From positions 1,539,001 to 1,603,000 of the forward strand of contig NZ_CP022367.1 of assembly GCF_003119115.1 (NCBI RefSeq): a stretch of DNA of 64,000 nucleotides, read 5' to 3'. Made by a program: the position numbers and the translations under genes. The notes beneath the pieces are model-generated. The model was not told the origin of the DNA. It saw only the letters and a program-made list of their open reading frames with translations, and ran no database searches. Below are positions 1 through 8,237 of this stretch, piece by piece. Position 1 is the first letter of the stretch. Each line of letters begins with the position of its first letter. Source of the DNA: Azospirillum sp. TSH58. GTDB taxonomy: Bacteria; Pseudomonadota; Alphaproteobacteria; Azospirillales; Azospirillaceae.

Positions 1-234
1 CTGGGCCTGAAGTCCATCTACGACAAGGCGAAGCAGCCGCCGGCCTTGCTGCCGGCCTGCCGGATCGCCTTGGACGTGCTGAAGGAAACCCCCTACGACG
101 GCGAGGCGCACGACATCGAACGCCACCGCCGCCGGGTGATCGAGCGCATCCTCACCCAGTACGAGGATCTGGCGGCGGAGGATCTGGACTATCTGCTCGA
201 CAAGCTGGGCGACCTCATGCGTGTGGAAACGTAA
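1..234 (+). CDS. C-terminal end of an unrecognised protein (5' truncated)
   Basis: The frame is open from the first base of the window and ends at TAA, giving the last 77 residues of a protein whose start lies outside. The segment is rich in charged helices (a run around ERHRRRVIERILTQYEDL followed by an acidic LDYLLDKL tail). It vaguely recalls the C-terminus of DUF2336 proteins, which are common in Rhodospirillales, but that is recall only and too little is present to assign a family. The stop is followed by about 220 bases without a gene (235-456), in which I see no convincing terminator or promoter. Confidence 0.7.
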   Translation: MGLKSIYDKAKQPPALLPACRIALDVLKETPYDGEAHDIERHRRRVIERILTQYEDLAAEDLDYLLDKLGDLMRVET

Positions 235-456
235 TAACGCCGGCGGCTTCGAAAATTGCTCGCCTTGCAGTTTTCGGTTGTTGTCTCGGGTGGCCCTGGC
301 AACCCTTCATTTGTCGTGGCTTTGAGTTGATCTGATCGTCCGGCTTCGGTCACCTTGGGTGGCCGGTTCAACGGTGCCGTTTTTCGGTGCCCGCTGTTCC
401 TAACCTTTGCTTCTGGCCGCGGATTGCTTCGCCAGAATCTTGGAAGGGAGACGCGG

Positions 457-1761
457 TTGCCTGAAGAGAGCAAGGAACGGGAGGCGGCGGTTCCGGATGG
501 ATCCGGTCGCGGCTTCCGGCCGGCGTCGCTGGACGCCGTGAATTTCCTGTTGGCGGACGTGCGGGGGGCGCTCGGCCCTTATCTCAATGTCTTCCTGGTG
601 ACCCAGCAGCATTGGAGCCAGTCGGAGGTCGGACTGGTGACCAGCCTCGCCGGCTGGCTCGGGCTTGCCGTGCAGACGCCGATCGGGGCGGCCATCGACG
701 CCACCCACCGCAAGCGCGAGGCCATCGTCCTGGCGCTGGTCGTGCTGGGCGCGGGGGCGCTGTGCATCTACGCGTTCCCGCAATTCTGGCCGGTCCTGAT
801 CGCGAACACGCTGATCGCGGTGGTCGGGGACGTGTTCGGGCCGGCGGTGGCGGCCCTGACCCTCGGCCTCGTCCCGCAGCGCCTGCTCGCCCGCCGGATG
901 GGGCGCAACGCCGCCTTCGACCACGCGGGCAACGTCGCCGTGGCGGCGCTCGCCGGGCTGGTCGGCTGGCTGTTCTCCCAGCAGGCCGTCTTTCTGCTGG
1001 TGCCGGTGTTCGCGGTCCTGTCGTCGCTCGCCGTCCTGTCGATTCCGGCCTCCGCCATCGACCAGCGCCGGGCGCGCGGGGTGGAGGCTTCGGCGGGTGA
1101 AGGGCCGGGCGACGGGGAAAAGGTGTCCGGCATGGGCATCCTGGTCCGTTGCCGGCCGCTGCTGATCTTCGGCAGTTGCGCCTTGCTGTTCCATTTCGCC
1201 AACGCGCCCCTGCTGCCGCTGGTCGGGCAGAAGCTGGCCGCGGCGCACCCGGAGTGGGCGACGGTCATGATGTCGTCCTGCATCATCGCCGCCCAGCTCG
1301 TCATGCTGCCCATCGCCATCCTGGTCGGGCGGACGGCGGACCGTCTGGGCCGCAAGCCGATCCTGCTGATCGGCTTCGCCATCCTGCCCCTGCGGGCCGT
1401 CCTCTACACCCTGTCGGACGACAGCGCCTGGCTGATCGGCGTCCAGCTTCTCGACGGAGTCGGCGCCGGCATCTTCACCGCCCTGACGCCGCTGGTGATC
1501 GCCGACCTGATGCGCGGCACCGGACGCTACAACCTCGCCTTCGGGGCGGTCGCCACGATGCAGGGGGTGGGGGCCTCGACCAGCGGCTTCGTCACCGGCG
1601 TGATCGTCGACCGTTTCGGCTATTCCGCCGCCTTCCTCACCGCCGGGGCGATGGCCCTGATCGCGCTGGCCGCTCTGTTCCTGGGCCTGCCGGAGACCGC
1701 GCCGGGCGGCCCCGCCGAATCCGAGGCGGGAGCGTTGGAGGAGCCCAGCCTTGCCGAATGA
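457..1761 (+). CDS. MFS transporter
   Basis: This is a 434-residue polytopic membrane protein of the major facilitator superfamily, with about 11-12 hydrophobic segments. Two motif-A-like loops are visible: GAAIDATHRKR after the second helix and GRTADRLGRKP in the second half. The frame is open from a TTG at 355, but a second TTG at 457 has a strong Shine-Dalgarno (GGAAGGGAG at 442-450) at ideal spacing and gives a short hydrophilic N-terminus before the first helix, so 457 is preferred. The substrate cannot be read from sequence; the protein resembles drug or small-molecule exporters. It converges with the sensor kinase gene on the other strand across a gap of only 23 bases. Confidence 0.85.
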   Translation: MPEESKEREAAVPDGSGRGFRPASLDAVNFLLADVRGALGPYLNVFLVTQQHWSQSEVGLVTSLAGWLGLAVQTPIGAAIDATHRKREAIVLALVVLGAGALCIYAFPQFWPVLIANTLIAVVGDVFGPAVAALTLGLVPQRLLARRMGRNAAFDHAGNVAVAALAGLVGWLFSQQAVFLLVPVFAVLSSLAVLSIPASAIDQRRARGVEASAGEGPGDGEKVSGMGILVRCRPLLIFGSCALLFHFANAPLLPLVGQKLAAAHPEWATVMMSSCIIAAQLVMLPIAILVGRTADRLGRKPILLIGFAILPLRAVLYTLSDDSAWLIGVQLLDGVGAGIFTALTPLVIADLMRGTGRYNLAFGAVATMQGVGASTSGFVTGVIVDRFGYSAAFLTAGAMALIALAALFLGLPETAPGGPAESEAGALEEPSLAE

Positions 1762-1784
1762 CCCGTCCGTGAACGGGGACGCTT

Positions 1785-3062
1785 TCAGAAGGCCCGGGAT
1801 TCCCTGAGGCCGGCGATGGGCGGGGCGGTCAGGCGCGCGGCGGGCAGGAGGATGGTCACGGTGGTGCCGCGTCCCGGCGCGCTGTCCAACTCCACGCTGC
1901 CGCCGTGCAGTTCGGCGAAGCGGCGGACGATGGGCAGGCCCAGCCCGATCCCCTCATGCTGGCGCACCAGGGAGCGCTCGCCCTGGATGAATGGGCGAAA
2001 GACCTGATCGGCGATCTCCAGCGGGATGCCGGGGCCGTCGTCATCGACGGTGATGGCGACCATCCCGCCCTGGAGGGCGATCCGCACCGTGACCCGCCCG
2101 CCCCGATGGCCGAACTTCACCGCGTTGTCCAGCAAATGGACGATCATCTCCCCCAGGCGGCGATGGTCGGCGCGCAAGGTGACCGGCGGTCCGGGCTGAA
2201 GCGTGATGGTCTGGGACTTGGCCCGCGCCTTGGCGCCGAGCAGTTCGATGCAGTGGATCAGCAGGCCAGGCAGGTCGATGGTCGACTCGGCGAGGTCGAT
2301 GCCGCCGGAGCCGCGGGTGAAGTCCAGGATGTTGTTGACCATGCCGAGCAGCGCCTTGCCGCTCTCCTCGATCAGCCGGACGTAGTCCATGTAGTCGTCG
2401 TGGCCGAGCGGCCCGTGCGCCTCGCTGGAGAGAACCTCGGCGAAGCCGATGATGGCGTTGAGTGGGGTCCGCAGCTCGTGGCTGGTCACCGAGAGGAAGT
2501 CGAGCTTGGCCCGGTCGGCCTGCCGCGCCGCCTCCAGGGCGGCGCTGAGTTCGGCCGTGCGTTCCGACACGCGGCGCTCCAGCCCGCGGTTCTGCTCGGC
2601 CGCGCGCTGGTAGAGCTTGCGGATCTCCAGCACGCTGCGCACGCGGTGCAGCAGTTCCCAGGCGATGAAGGGCTTGGTGAGGAAGTCGTTGGCCCCCAGT
2701 TCCAGCGAGCGCCGCCGTGTCTCCTGGTCGGTGTGGGCCGTCAGCACCAGGATGGGCACGAGATCGTCGCCGTACAGGGCGTTGACGCGCTCCATCAGAT
2801 CGAATCCGCTCATGTGCGGCATCCGGATGTCGATCAGCAGAAGGTCGAAGCGCTGCGCCTCGCACAGGGCGGGAACCCGGCGGGGGTCGGTTTCGCCCCG
2901 CACGGCGGTGTAGCCCTCGTGGGACAGGATGTCGCGCACCAGTTCGACGTTCGATGCGTTATCGTCGACGATCAGGATGGCGGCATCCTTGACGTCCCGC
3001 GCGAGCGTCGGGTCGAGAGCGCTGCGGGTCATGGCGGTGCCGCCGCTGCCCGTCCGACGCAC
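1785..3062 (-). CDS. Receiver-histidine kinase (REC-HisKA-HATPase)
   Basis: A soluble 425-residue two-component protein. An N-terminal receiver (about residues 26-145) carries the phospho-Asp motif LLLIDIRMPHMSG and the FLTKPF lysine motif. A coiled coil (LERRVSERTAELSAALEAA) leads to a HisKA domain with H-box SHELRTPLNAIIGF, and then a HATPase with N-box LLDNAVKFG and G-boxes DDDGPGIP and GIGLGLPIV. It has no membrane helix, so it probably acts in a cytosolic relay where another kinase or a phosphotransferase loads the receiver. The frame starts at GTG 3062, with GGAGGG about 12 bases upstream; an ATG at 3032 (MTRSALDPT) is an alternative. A weak promoter-like pair (TTGACG, complement of 3144-3149) lies upstream. 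The partner is unknown. Confidence 0.88.
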   Translation of the reverse strand: MRRTGSGGTAMTRSALDPTLARDVKDAAILIVDDNASNVELVRDILSHEGYTAVRGETDPRRVPALCEAQRFDLLLIDIRMPHMSGFDLMERVNALYGDDLVPILVLTAHTDQETRRRSLELGANDFLTKPFIAWELLHRVRSVLEIRKLYQRAAEQNRGLERRVSERTAELSAALEAARQADRAKLDFLSVTSHELRTPLNAIIGFAEVLSSEAHGPLGHDDYMDYVRLIEESGKALLGMVNNILDFTRGSGGIDLAESTIDLPGLLIHCIELLGAKARAKSQTITLQPGPPVTLRADHRRLGEMIVHLLDNAVKFGHRGGRVTVRIALQGGMVAITVDDDGPGIPLEIADQVFRPFIQGERSLVRQHEGIGLGLPIVRRFAELHGGSVELDSAPGRGTTVTILLPAARLTAPPIAGLRESRAF

Positions 3063-3236
3063 CTTTGCATGCTGCCCTCCACCTGTGCGCCGCCACCCCG
3101 CGGGATTTTACGGGTTTTAGATTAACCTTGCGCACAGGAGACCCGTCAAGGCCGGCGGTGACAAATGAATGCAATATTGCGCTGCGTTAGCGGTATCAAA
3201 CGAAGAATTCTTTAAATCCTACGACAGTAGTTGGTT

Positions 3237-3686
3237 TCAGGCGCGCTTTTCCCAACCGCCGCGGTCGTTTTGCTGCCAGTAGGTGAGGGCGTGTCCGGCG
3301 GCCTTGCAGATCTTCCAGCGCTCACGCGCCGCCAGCACGGCATCGCCGTCATTGCCGTCGAACAGGTCGCAGACGAGGTCGAAGGAACCCATCGCGGCGC
3401 TGGTCACCCCGTCCACCAGGATCAGCACGGTGGCCCCGTTGGGGTTCTCCTCGTCCGCGGTCAGCCAGACCGGCTGGTCGGCGGCGAAGCCGTCGCGCGC
3501 GGCGCCATGCGGCAGGAAGGAGGAGGGGTCGTAGGTCCACAAATGCTGATTGAGCGCGTCCACCCGCTCCGGCGAGCCGGCCAGGACGACGGCGCGCCAG
3601 CCGCGCTCCAGGACCTTTTCCAGGATCTTCGGCAACGCCTGTTCGAGCGTGCGCCGCTGGAGGTGATAGAAACGGACCTCGGTCAT
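3237..3686 (-). CDS. holC: DNA polymerase III chi subunit
   Basis: 149 residues, the usual size for HolC. The N-terminus MTEVRFYHLQR, the middle AVVLAGSPERVDALNQHLWTYDPSSFLPHG and the C-terminal WKICKAAGHALTYWQQN match the chi fold (P-loop-like but non-catalytic). Chi links the clamp loader to single-stranded DNA-binding protein at the replication fork. The gene sits downstream of pepA on the same strand, a linkage widespread in proteobacteria. A palindromic intergenic element separates the two genes. The ATG start is supported by conserved N-terminal residues. Confidence 0.9.
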   Translation of the reverse strand: MTEVRFYHLQRRTLEQALPKILEKVLERGWRAVVLAGSPERVDALNQHLWTYDPSSFLPHGAARDGFAADQPVWLTADEENPNGATVLILVDGVTSAAMGSFDLVCDLFDGNDGDAVLAARERWKICKAAGHALTYWQQNDRGGWEKRA

Positions 3687-3703
3687 GGCCCCTCATGGAA
3701 ATT

Positions 3704-3832
3704 TCCCTCCCCCCTCTGGGGCGAGGGTCAGGGTGAGGGGGATGTGCGTGTCGGTGCGTTCGGCAGAAGCGCACCCCCCTCACCCGCCCGCTTCGCGGGG
3801 CACCCTCTCTCCGGAGGAGAGAGGGTGAGAGC
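3704..3832. repeat. Palindromic intergenic element, copy A
   Basis: This GC-rich element fills the gap between pepA and holC. It contains a perfect 10-bp hairpin (CCCTCTCTCC 3803-3812, loop GGA, GGAGAGAGGG 3816-3825) and a flanking segment at 3704-3784. That segment reappears, inverted and with roughly one mismatch in seven, at 36306-36384. Shared words include GGGTGAGGGGGATGTGCGT and CGGCA-AAGCGC followed by CCCCCTCAC. It is the only copy in this window located between codirectional rather than convergent genes; here the hairpin directly follows the pepA stop codon and may act as a transcription or RNA-stability barrier. Confidence 0.75.
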
Positions 3833-5335
3833 TTACTTGCCCTCGTGGTAGCTCGCCACGAAGCGGTCGAGCAGGCGGACGCCGAAGGCGGTGCCGCCCT
3901 TCGGGACGGTGGCCGTGTCCTTCTTCGACCAAGCGACGCCGGCGATGTCGATGTGCGCCCAGGGCAGGTCCTCGACGAAGCGCTTGAGGAACTGCGCGCC
4001 GACGATGCTGCCGGCCCCGCGGCCCGACCCGACGTTCTTCATGTCGGCGATGTCGGAGTTGATGTCCTTGTCGTAGGCGTCGCCCATCGGCAGCCGCCAC
4101 AGCGGCTCGCCCACCGACTTGCCGGCGGCCAGCAGGTTCTCGGCCAGCCAGTCGTCGTTGGCGAACAGGCCGGCGTGCTCATGGCCCAGCGCGATGATGA
4201 CCGCACCGGTCAGGGTGGCGAGGTCGACCAGCAGGCGCGGCTTGAAGGTCTCCTGCGCGTAGGTCAGGCAGTCGGCCAGGACGAGGCGGCCTTCCGCGTC
4301 GGTGTTGATCACCTCGATGGTCTGGCCGGACAGCGAGGTCACCACGTCGCCGGGGCGCTGCGCGGTGCCGGACGGCATGTTCTCCACGAGACCGACGATG
4401 CCGACGGCGTTGACCTTCGCCTTGCGGGCGGCGAGCGCGCGCATGGTGCCGATGACCACCGCGGCGCCGCCCATGTCCCACTTCATGTCCTCCATCCCGG
4501 CGGCGGGCTTGATGGAGATGCCGCCGGTGTCGAAGGTCACGCCCTTGCCGATGAAGGCGAGCGGCCGGCGGTCCTCGGCGTCGGGGGCGCCGTCCCAGCG
4601 CATCACGACGACGCGCGGCTCGAAGGCGCTGCCCTGGGCGACGCCGATCAGCGCGCCCATGCCGAGCTTCTTCAGCTTCTTGAGGTCCAGCACCTCGACC
4701 TGCAGGCCGACGTCGGTCAGGTCCTTGCAGCGGTCGGCGAGGCTTTCCGGGTTCAGGACGTTGGCCGGCTCCGACACCAGATCGCGGGTGTAGGCGACGG
4801 ACTCGGCCAGCGGCTCCAGGCGGCCGTAGGCGCGCTTGGCGGTGTCCGGCTCCGCGGTCAGGACGATGATCTTCTTGAGGGAGGGCTTGGCCTCCTTCTT
4901 CTCGGTCGTCCGGTACTTGTCGAAGCGGTAGGAGCGGAGCTGCGCGCCGAAGGCCAGTTCCGCCGCGGCGTCGTCGGGCGCCACGGTGCCGCCGTCCGGC
5001 AGGTCGAGCAGGACGGACACCTCCGTCTCCCCCGACTTGTCCAGGGCCGCCACGATGGCGCCGCCGACGGCCTGGAGGGTGGCCTCCGACAGCTCCTCCC
5101 CCTTGCCGATGCCGACCAGGAGGACGCGGTCGAACTCGACCCCGGCGGGGGCGAGGATGGCCAGCGTCTCCTCCTTCTTGCCGGTGAAGCGGCTGGCCTT
5201 CATGGCGCGGGACAGCGTGCCGCCCGTCTTCTGGTCGAGATCCCGCCCCGCGGCGCCGAGCGCGCGATCGGTGGCGACGGTGACGGCGACGGTGCCGGAC
5301 TTGGGCAGCGCGGGCTTCGCAAAGGCGAACTTCAT
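3833..5335 (-). CDS. pepA: Leucyl aminopeptidase (M17 family)
   Basis: A 500-residue cytosolic metallo-aminopeptidase. The M17 signature NTDAEGRLVLADCLTYA and the metal and active-site segment GKGVTFDTGGISIKPA are intact, as is the DMGGAA motif. The N-terminal macro-like domain (MKFAFAKPALPKSGTVAVTV) is also present. The open frame extends 50 codons further upstream, but ATG 5335 is preceded by GAGAGGAG and begins the family N-terminus. PepA releases N-terminal residues, notably leucine, from peptides; in some bacteria it also binds DNA. It is divergent from lptG, the classical pepA/lpt arrangement, with holC downstream. Confidence 0.95.
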   Translation of the reverse strand: MKFAFAKPALPKSGTVAVTVATDRALGAAGRDLDQKTGGTLSRAMKASRFTGKKEETLAILAPAGVEFDRVLLVGIGKGEELSEATLQAVGGAIVAALDKSGETEVSVLLDLPDGGTVAPDDAAAELAFGAQLRSYRFDKYRTTEKKEAKPSLKKIIVLTAEPDTAKRAYGRLEPLAESVAYTRDLVSEPANVLNPESLADRCKDLTDVGLQVEVLDLKKLKKLGMGALIGVAQGSAFEPRVVVMRWDGAPDAEDRRPLAFIGKGVTFDTGGISIKPAAGMEDMKWDMGGAAVVIGTMRALAARKAKVNAVGIVGLVENMPSGTAQRPGDVVTSLSGQTIEVINTDAEGRLVLADCLTYAQETFKPRLLVDLATLTGAVIIALGHEHAGLFANDDWLAENLLAAGKSVGEPLWRLPMGDAYDKDINSDIADMKNVGSGRGAGSIVGAQFLKRFVEDLPWAHIDIAGVAWSKKDTATVPKGGTAFGVRLLDRFVASYHEGK

Positions 5336-5560
5336 CGGCTCCTCTCGGGCTCCTCTCGGCTGGGAAGGCGGGCGCGCAGGCGCCGGGGCGGGGGGATCGA
5401 TCCGCAACCCCCCTGGGATAAAGACCTTCCCGTGCGCCCTGTCAAGGCGCGGACCGGTTGTTTCCCGCGCCCGTCCGCAGTACATAGCCCCGGCACGCCG
5501 TGGCGGAAGCCCCCGGCGCGCCGCGTACCGCCCGTCGATCGGCCGGGGAGGCCGGAGCCC

Positions 5561-6655
5561 ATGTATTCATCCGCCACGCTGTCGCGCTACATCGGGCGCC
5601 AGTTCGTCACCTGGTTTCTGCTGCTGCTCGGCATCCTGCTGTCGATCATCCTGCTGCTCGACGTCGTGGAGCTGCTGCGCCGCGCCGGAACCAAGCCGGA
5701 CATCACCTTCTGGCTGGTCCTGCGCATGGCCCTGCTGAAGCTTCCGGAGATCGGCCAGCAGATATTCCCCTTCGTGATCCTGTTCAGCGGCATGTTCACC
5801 TTCTGGCGGCTGACGCGCAGCGCGGAGCTGGTGGTGGCCCGTGCGGTCGGCGTCTCGGCGTGGCAGTTCCTGACCCCGGTGCTGATCGCCGCGCTGATGA
5901 TCGGCGCCGTGAAGGTGACGATGATCAACCCGGTCGGCGCCGTCTTCATCGCCAAGTACAACCAGCTCCAGGACCGTTACCTGAAGCTGAAGTCGAGCAG
6001 CTTCGACGTCTCGCGCAGCGGCCTCTGGCTGCGCCAGCAGGAGGCGGGGGAGCAGTATTTCATCCACGCCGACGGGGTGAACCCGCTGTCCTTCGAGATG
6101 TCGCAGGTGATCGTCCTGCGCTTCGACACCAACATGACCTACATCGGCCGGGTGGACGCGCCGCGGGCCGTGCTGCGCGACCGGAAGTGGGAGTTGCAGG
6201 ACGCGACGATCAACCTCGGCAAGAAGGAATCGGAGACGGTCCCGACCTACGTCATTCCGACGGAACTGAACCGGACCACCATCGAGGAGAGCTTCGCCGC
6301 GCCGGAGACGATCTCCTTCTGGGACCTGCCGCAGTTCATCCGCACGCTGGAGGCCACCGGCTTCCCGGCGGTCCGGCACCGGCTGCACTACCAGTCGCTG
6401 CTGTCGCAGCCCCTGCTTTATGTGGCGATGGTGCTGTTCGCCGCGGCCTTCTCGCTGCGGCTGCCGCGGCGCGGCGGCACCATGACGATGGTGTCCGGCG
6501 GCGTCCTGACCGGCTTCGTGCTGTTCGTGATGACCGACGTGATCCGCACCTTCGGCATCTCCGAAACCATCCCGCTGGCCATGGCGGCCTGGAGTCCGGC
6601 CTGCGTCAGCGTGCTGCTGGGCACCGCGGCGCTGCTGCATCTTGAGGACGGTTGA
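5561..6655 (+). CDS. lptG: LPS export permease LptG
   Basis: 364 residues of the LptF/LptG (YjgP/YjgQ) family. Three N-terminal membrane helices (to about residue 110) and three C-terminal helices (about 280-360) flank a periplasmic beta-jellyroll domain. The N-terminus (LSRYIGRQFVTWFLLLLGILL) and the LPEIGQQIFPF motif fit LptG better than LptF. LptG pairs with LptF and the ATPase LptB to drive lipopolysaccharide out of the inner membrane. ATG 5561 follows GGGGAGGCCGGAG. The long frame upstream on this strand is only the antisense of pepA. Neither lptF nor lptD lies beside it; surA follows directly. Confidence 0.88.
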   Translation: MYSSATLSRYIGRQFVTWFLLLLGILLSIILLLDVVELLRRAGTKPDITFWLVLRMALLKLPEIGQQIFPFVILFSGMFTFWRLTRSAELVVARAVGVSAWQFLTPVLIAALMIGAVKVTMINPVGAVFIAKYNQLQDRYLKLKSSSFDVSRSGLWLRQQEAGEQYFIHADGVNPLSFEMSQVIVLRFDTNMTYIGRVDAPRAVLRDRKWELQDATINLGKKESETVPTYVIPTELNRTTIEESFAAPETISFWDLPQFIRTLEATGFPAVRHRLHYQSLLSQPLLYVAMVLFAAAFSLRLPRRGGTMTMVSGGVLTGFVLFVMTDVIRTFGISETIPLAMAAWSPACVSVLLGTAALLHLEDG

Positions 6656-6735
6656 CGCCGGGTCTGGAGCGGGTCCGACTCAGGCCGCCCGGTCTTTGGA
6701 CACAATTCCGTTCCAGGATGCCGTCCACGATTCCG

Positions 6736-6764
6736 TTTACACGCGCCCGGGGGGGCCGTATTAA
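6736..6764 (+). promoter_or_regulatory. Sigma-70-type promoter upstream of surA
   Basis: TTTACA (6736-6741) and TATTAA (6759-6764) are separated by exactly 17 bases, about 30 bases before the surA ATG. The spacer contains a run of seven G. The call rests on hexamer match and spacing only. Confidence 0.5.
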
Positions 6765-6794
6765 ACGGCAACCACCTCTGGAGTCTGGAGCACC

Positions 6795-8237
6795 ATGCAG
6801 AGTTTGCGAGCCGTCCGGTCTGCCTTCGCCGTGGCGACCGCCTGCGCCCTTCTTGCCGCCGGAGCGCCCGCCGCGGCCCAGACGCGGGCTCCCAACGCTC
6901 CGAACAGCCCGGCGGGAACGCAAGGTCCTGCGGAACGCATCGCCGCCGTCGTGAACGACGAGGTCATCTCGCTGTCCGACGTGCACGCGCGCATCCGCCT
7001 CGCTCTGCTGAACGCCGGTGCCCAGGACAGCGCGGAGACGCGCCAGCGCCTGACCCCGCAGGTGCTCCGTCAGCTGGTCGATGAGCGGCTCCAGCTCCAG
7101 GAGGCCAAGCGTCTCGGCGTCTCGGTCCCGTCGAAGGAGATCGACGAGGCCATCGGGCGCATCGCCGAACAGAACCGGATGGGCCGCCCGCAGCTCGAAG
7201 CGATGCTCAAGGCCCAGAACGTCCCGCTTTCCACCCTGCGCGAGCAGGTGCGGGCGCTGCTGTCCTGGCAGCGGGTGATGCAGCGCCGCATCCGGCAGGA
7301 GGTGGTGATCGGCGACGAGGAGATCGACGCCGTGATGCAGCGCATCAAGGCCAACATCGGCAAGCCGGAGTATCTGGTGGCCGAGATCTTCCTGGCCGTC
7401 GACAGCCCCGACCAGGACGAGGAGGTGCGGCGCAACGCCGAACGGCTGGTCGAGGAGGTGCGCCGCGGCGGCAACTTCGCCGCCTTGGCCCGCCAGTTCT
7501 CCCAGTCGGCCGGCGCCGCCTCGGGCGGCGACATGGGCTGGGTCCGCACGGGCGAGCTGAACGCGGAGCTGGACAAGACCCTGTCCACCATGCGCGCCGG
7601 CCAGCTCTCCTCGCCGGTCCGCACGGCGACCGGCTATCACGTCCTGCTGGTGCGCGACCAGCGGCCCTTCGGCAGCAACGCCTCGACCGCTCCGCCGCCG
7701 GCCCCGCCGCCGCGCCCGCGGCCCCAGCCGAAGCCCGATCTGGCCAAGGCCAAGGTCAACATGAAGCAGATCGTCATCCCGGCCCCCTCGAAGGAGGAGC
7801 TGAAGGCGGTCCAGGCCCAGGCGGAGAAGCTGCGCAAGTCGATCAAGAGCTGCACCGACTTCGACGAGAAGGCCCGCGCCATGGGCATTCCGGAGTCGGG
7901 CGACATGGGCACGCTGCGGGTCAAGGACCTCGCGCCGGGCCTCCAGCAGCTCGCCGTCGGCATCCCGCTCGGCCAGCCCAGCCCGGTGCTGATGAGCCCG
8001 GGCGGCGCCGTCATCCTGATCGTCTGCAAGCGCGACGTGCCGATGATCGAGCCGCCGCCGGAAGCCGAGCCGCAGCCGGTGGCCGCTCCGGCCCCGCCGC
8101 CGATCGATCCCAAGGACATCAAGATGCCGCCGCGCGAGGAGATCGAGCGCGACCTGATCAACGAGCGCGCCGATCTGCTGGCCCGCCGCTACCTGCGCGA
8201 CCTTCGCCGCACCGCCTTCGTGGAGATCCGCAACTGA
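6795..8237 (+). CDS. surA: Periplasmic chaperone and peptidyl-prolyl isomerase SurA
   Basis: 480 residues starting with a signal peptide (AVATACALLAAGAPAAAQ). The N-terminal SurA domain opens with RIAAVVNDEVISLSDV. A first parvulin (PpiC) domain lies at about residues 190-290 (VAEIFLAVDSPDQ to GYHVLLVRDQR), followed by a proline-rich linker (PPPAPPPRPRPQPKP), a second parvulin-like domain (about 310-410) and a C-terminal helix. SurA escorts outer-membrane proteins, including the LPS translocon, across the periplasm. Its TGA shares a base with the pdxA ATG (TGATG), indicating coupled translation. Two proline-rich linkers make it longer than enterobacterial SurA. Confidence 0.93.
   Translation: MQSLRAVRSAFAVATACALLAAGAPAAAQTRAPNAPNSPAGTQGPAERIAAVVNDEVISLSDVHARIRLALLNAGAQDSAETRQRLTPQVLRQLVDERLQLQEAKRLGVSVPSKEIDEAIGRIAEQNRMGRPQLEAMLKAQNVPLSTLREQVRALLSWQRVMQRRIRQEVVIGDEEIDAVMQRIKANIGKPEYLVAEIFLAVDSPDQDEEVRRNAERLVEEVRRGGNFAALARQFSQSAGAASGGDMGWVRTGELNAELDKTLSTMRAGQLSSPVRTATGYHVLLVRDQRPFGSNASTAPPPAPPPRPRPQPKPDLAKAKVNMKQIVIPAPSKEELKAVQAQAEKLRKSIKSCTDFDEKARAMGIPESGDMGTLRVKDLAPGLQQLAVGIPLGQPSPVLMSPGGAVILIVCKRDVPMIEPPPEAEPQPVAAPAPPPIDPKDIKMPPREEIERDLINERADLLARRYLRDLRRTAFVEIRN

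Noticed and set aside
235..456. Promoter for the MFS gene
   Set aside because: Several TTG-starting hexamers exist but none has a matching -10 at 16-18 bases.
189..473. 94-codon minus-strand frame
   Set aside because: Overlaps the real plus-strand gene end, no Shine-Dalgarno, no recognisable features.
3845..5560. Long plus-strand open frame running into lptG
   Set aside because: It is the antisense of pepA; the real lptG begins at ATG 5561 with a Shine-Dalgarno, and codon use upstream is that of a shadow frame in GC-rich DNA.
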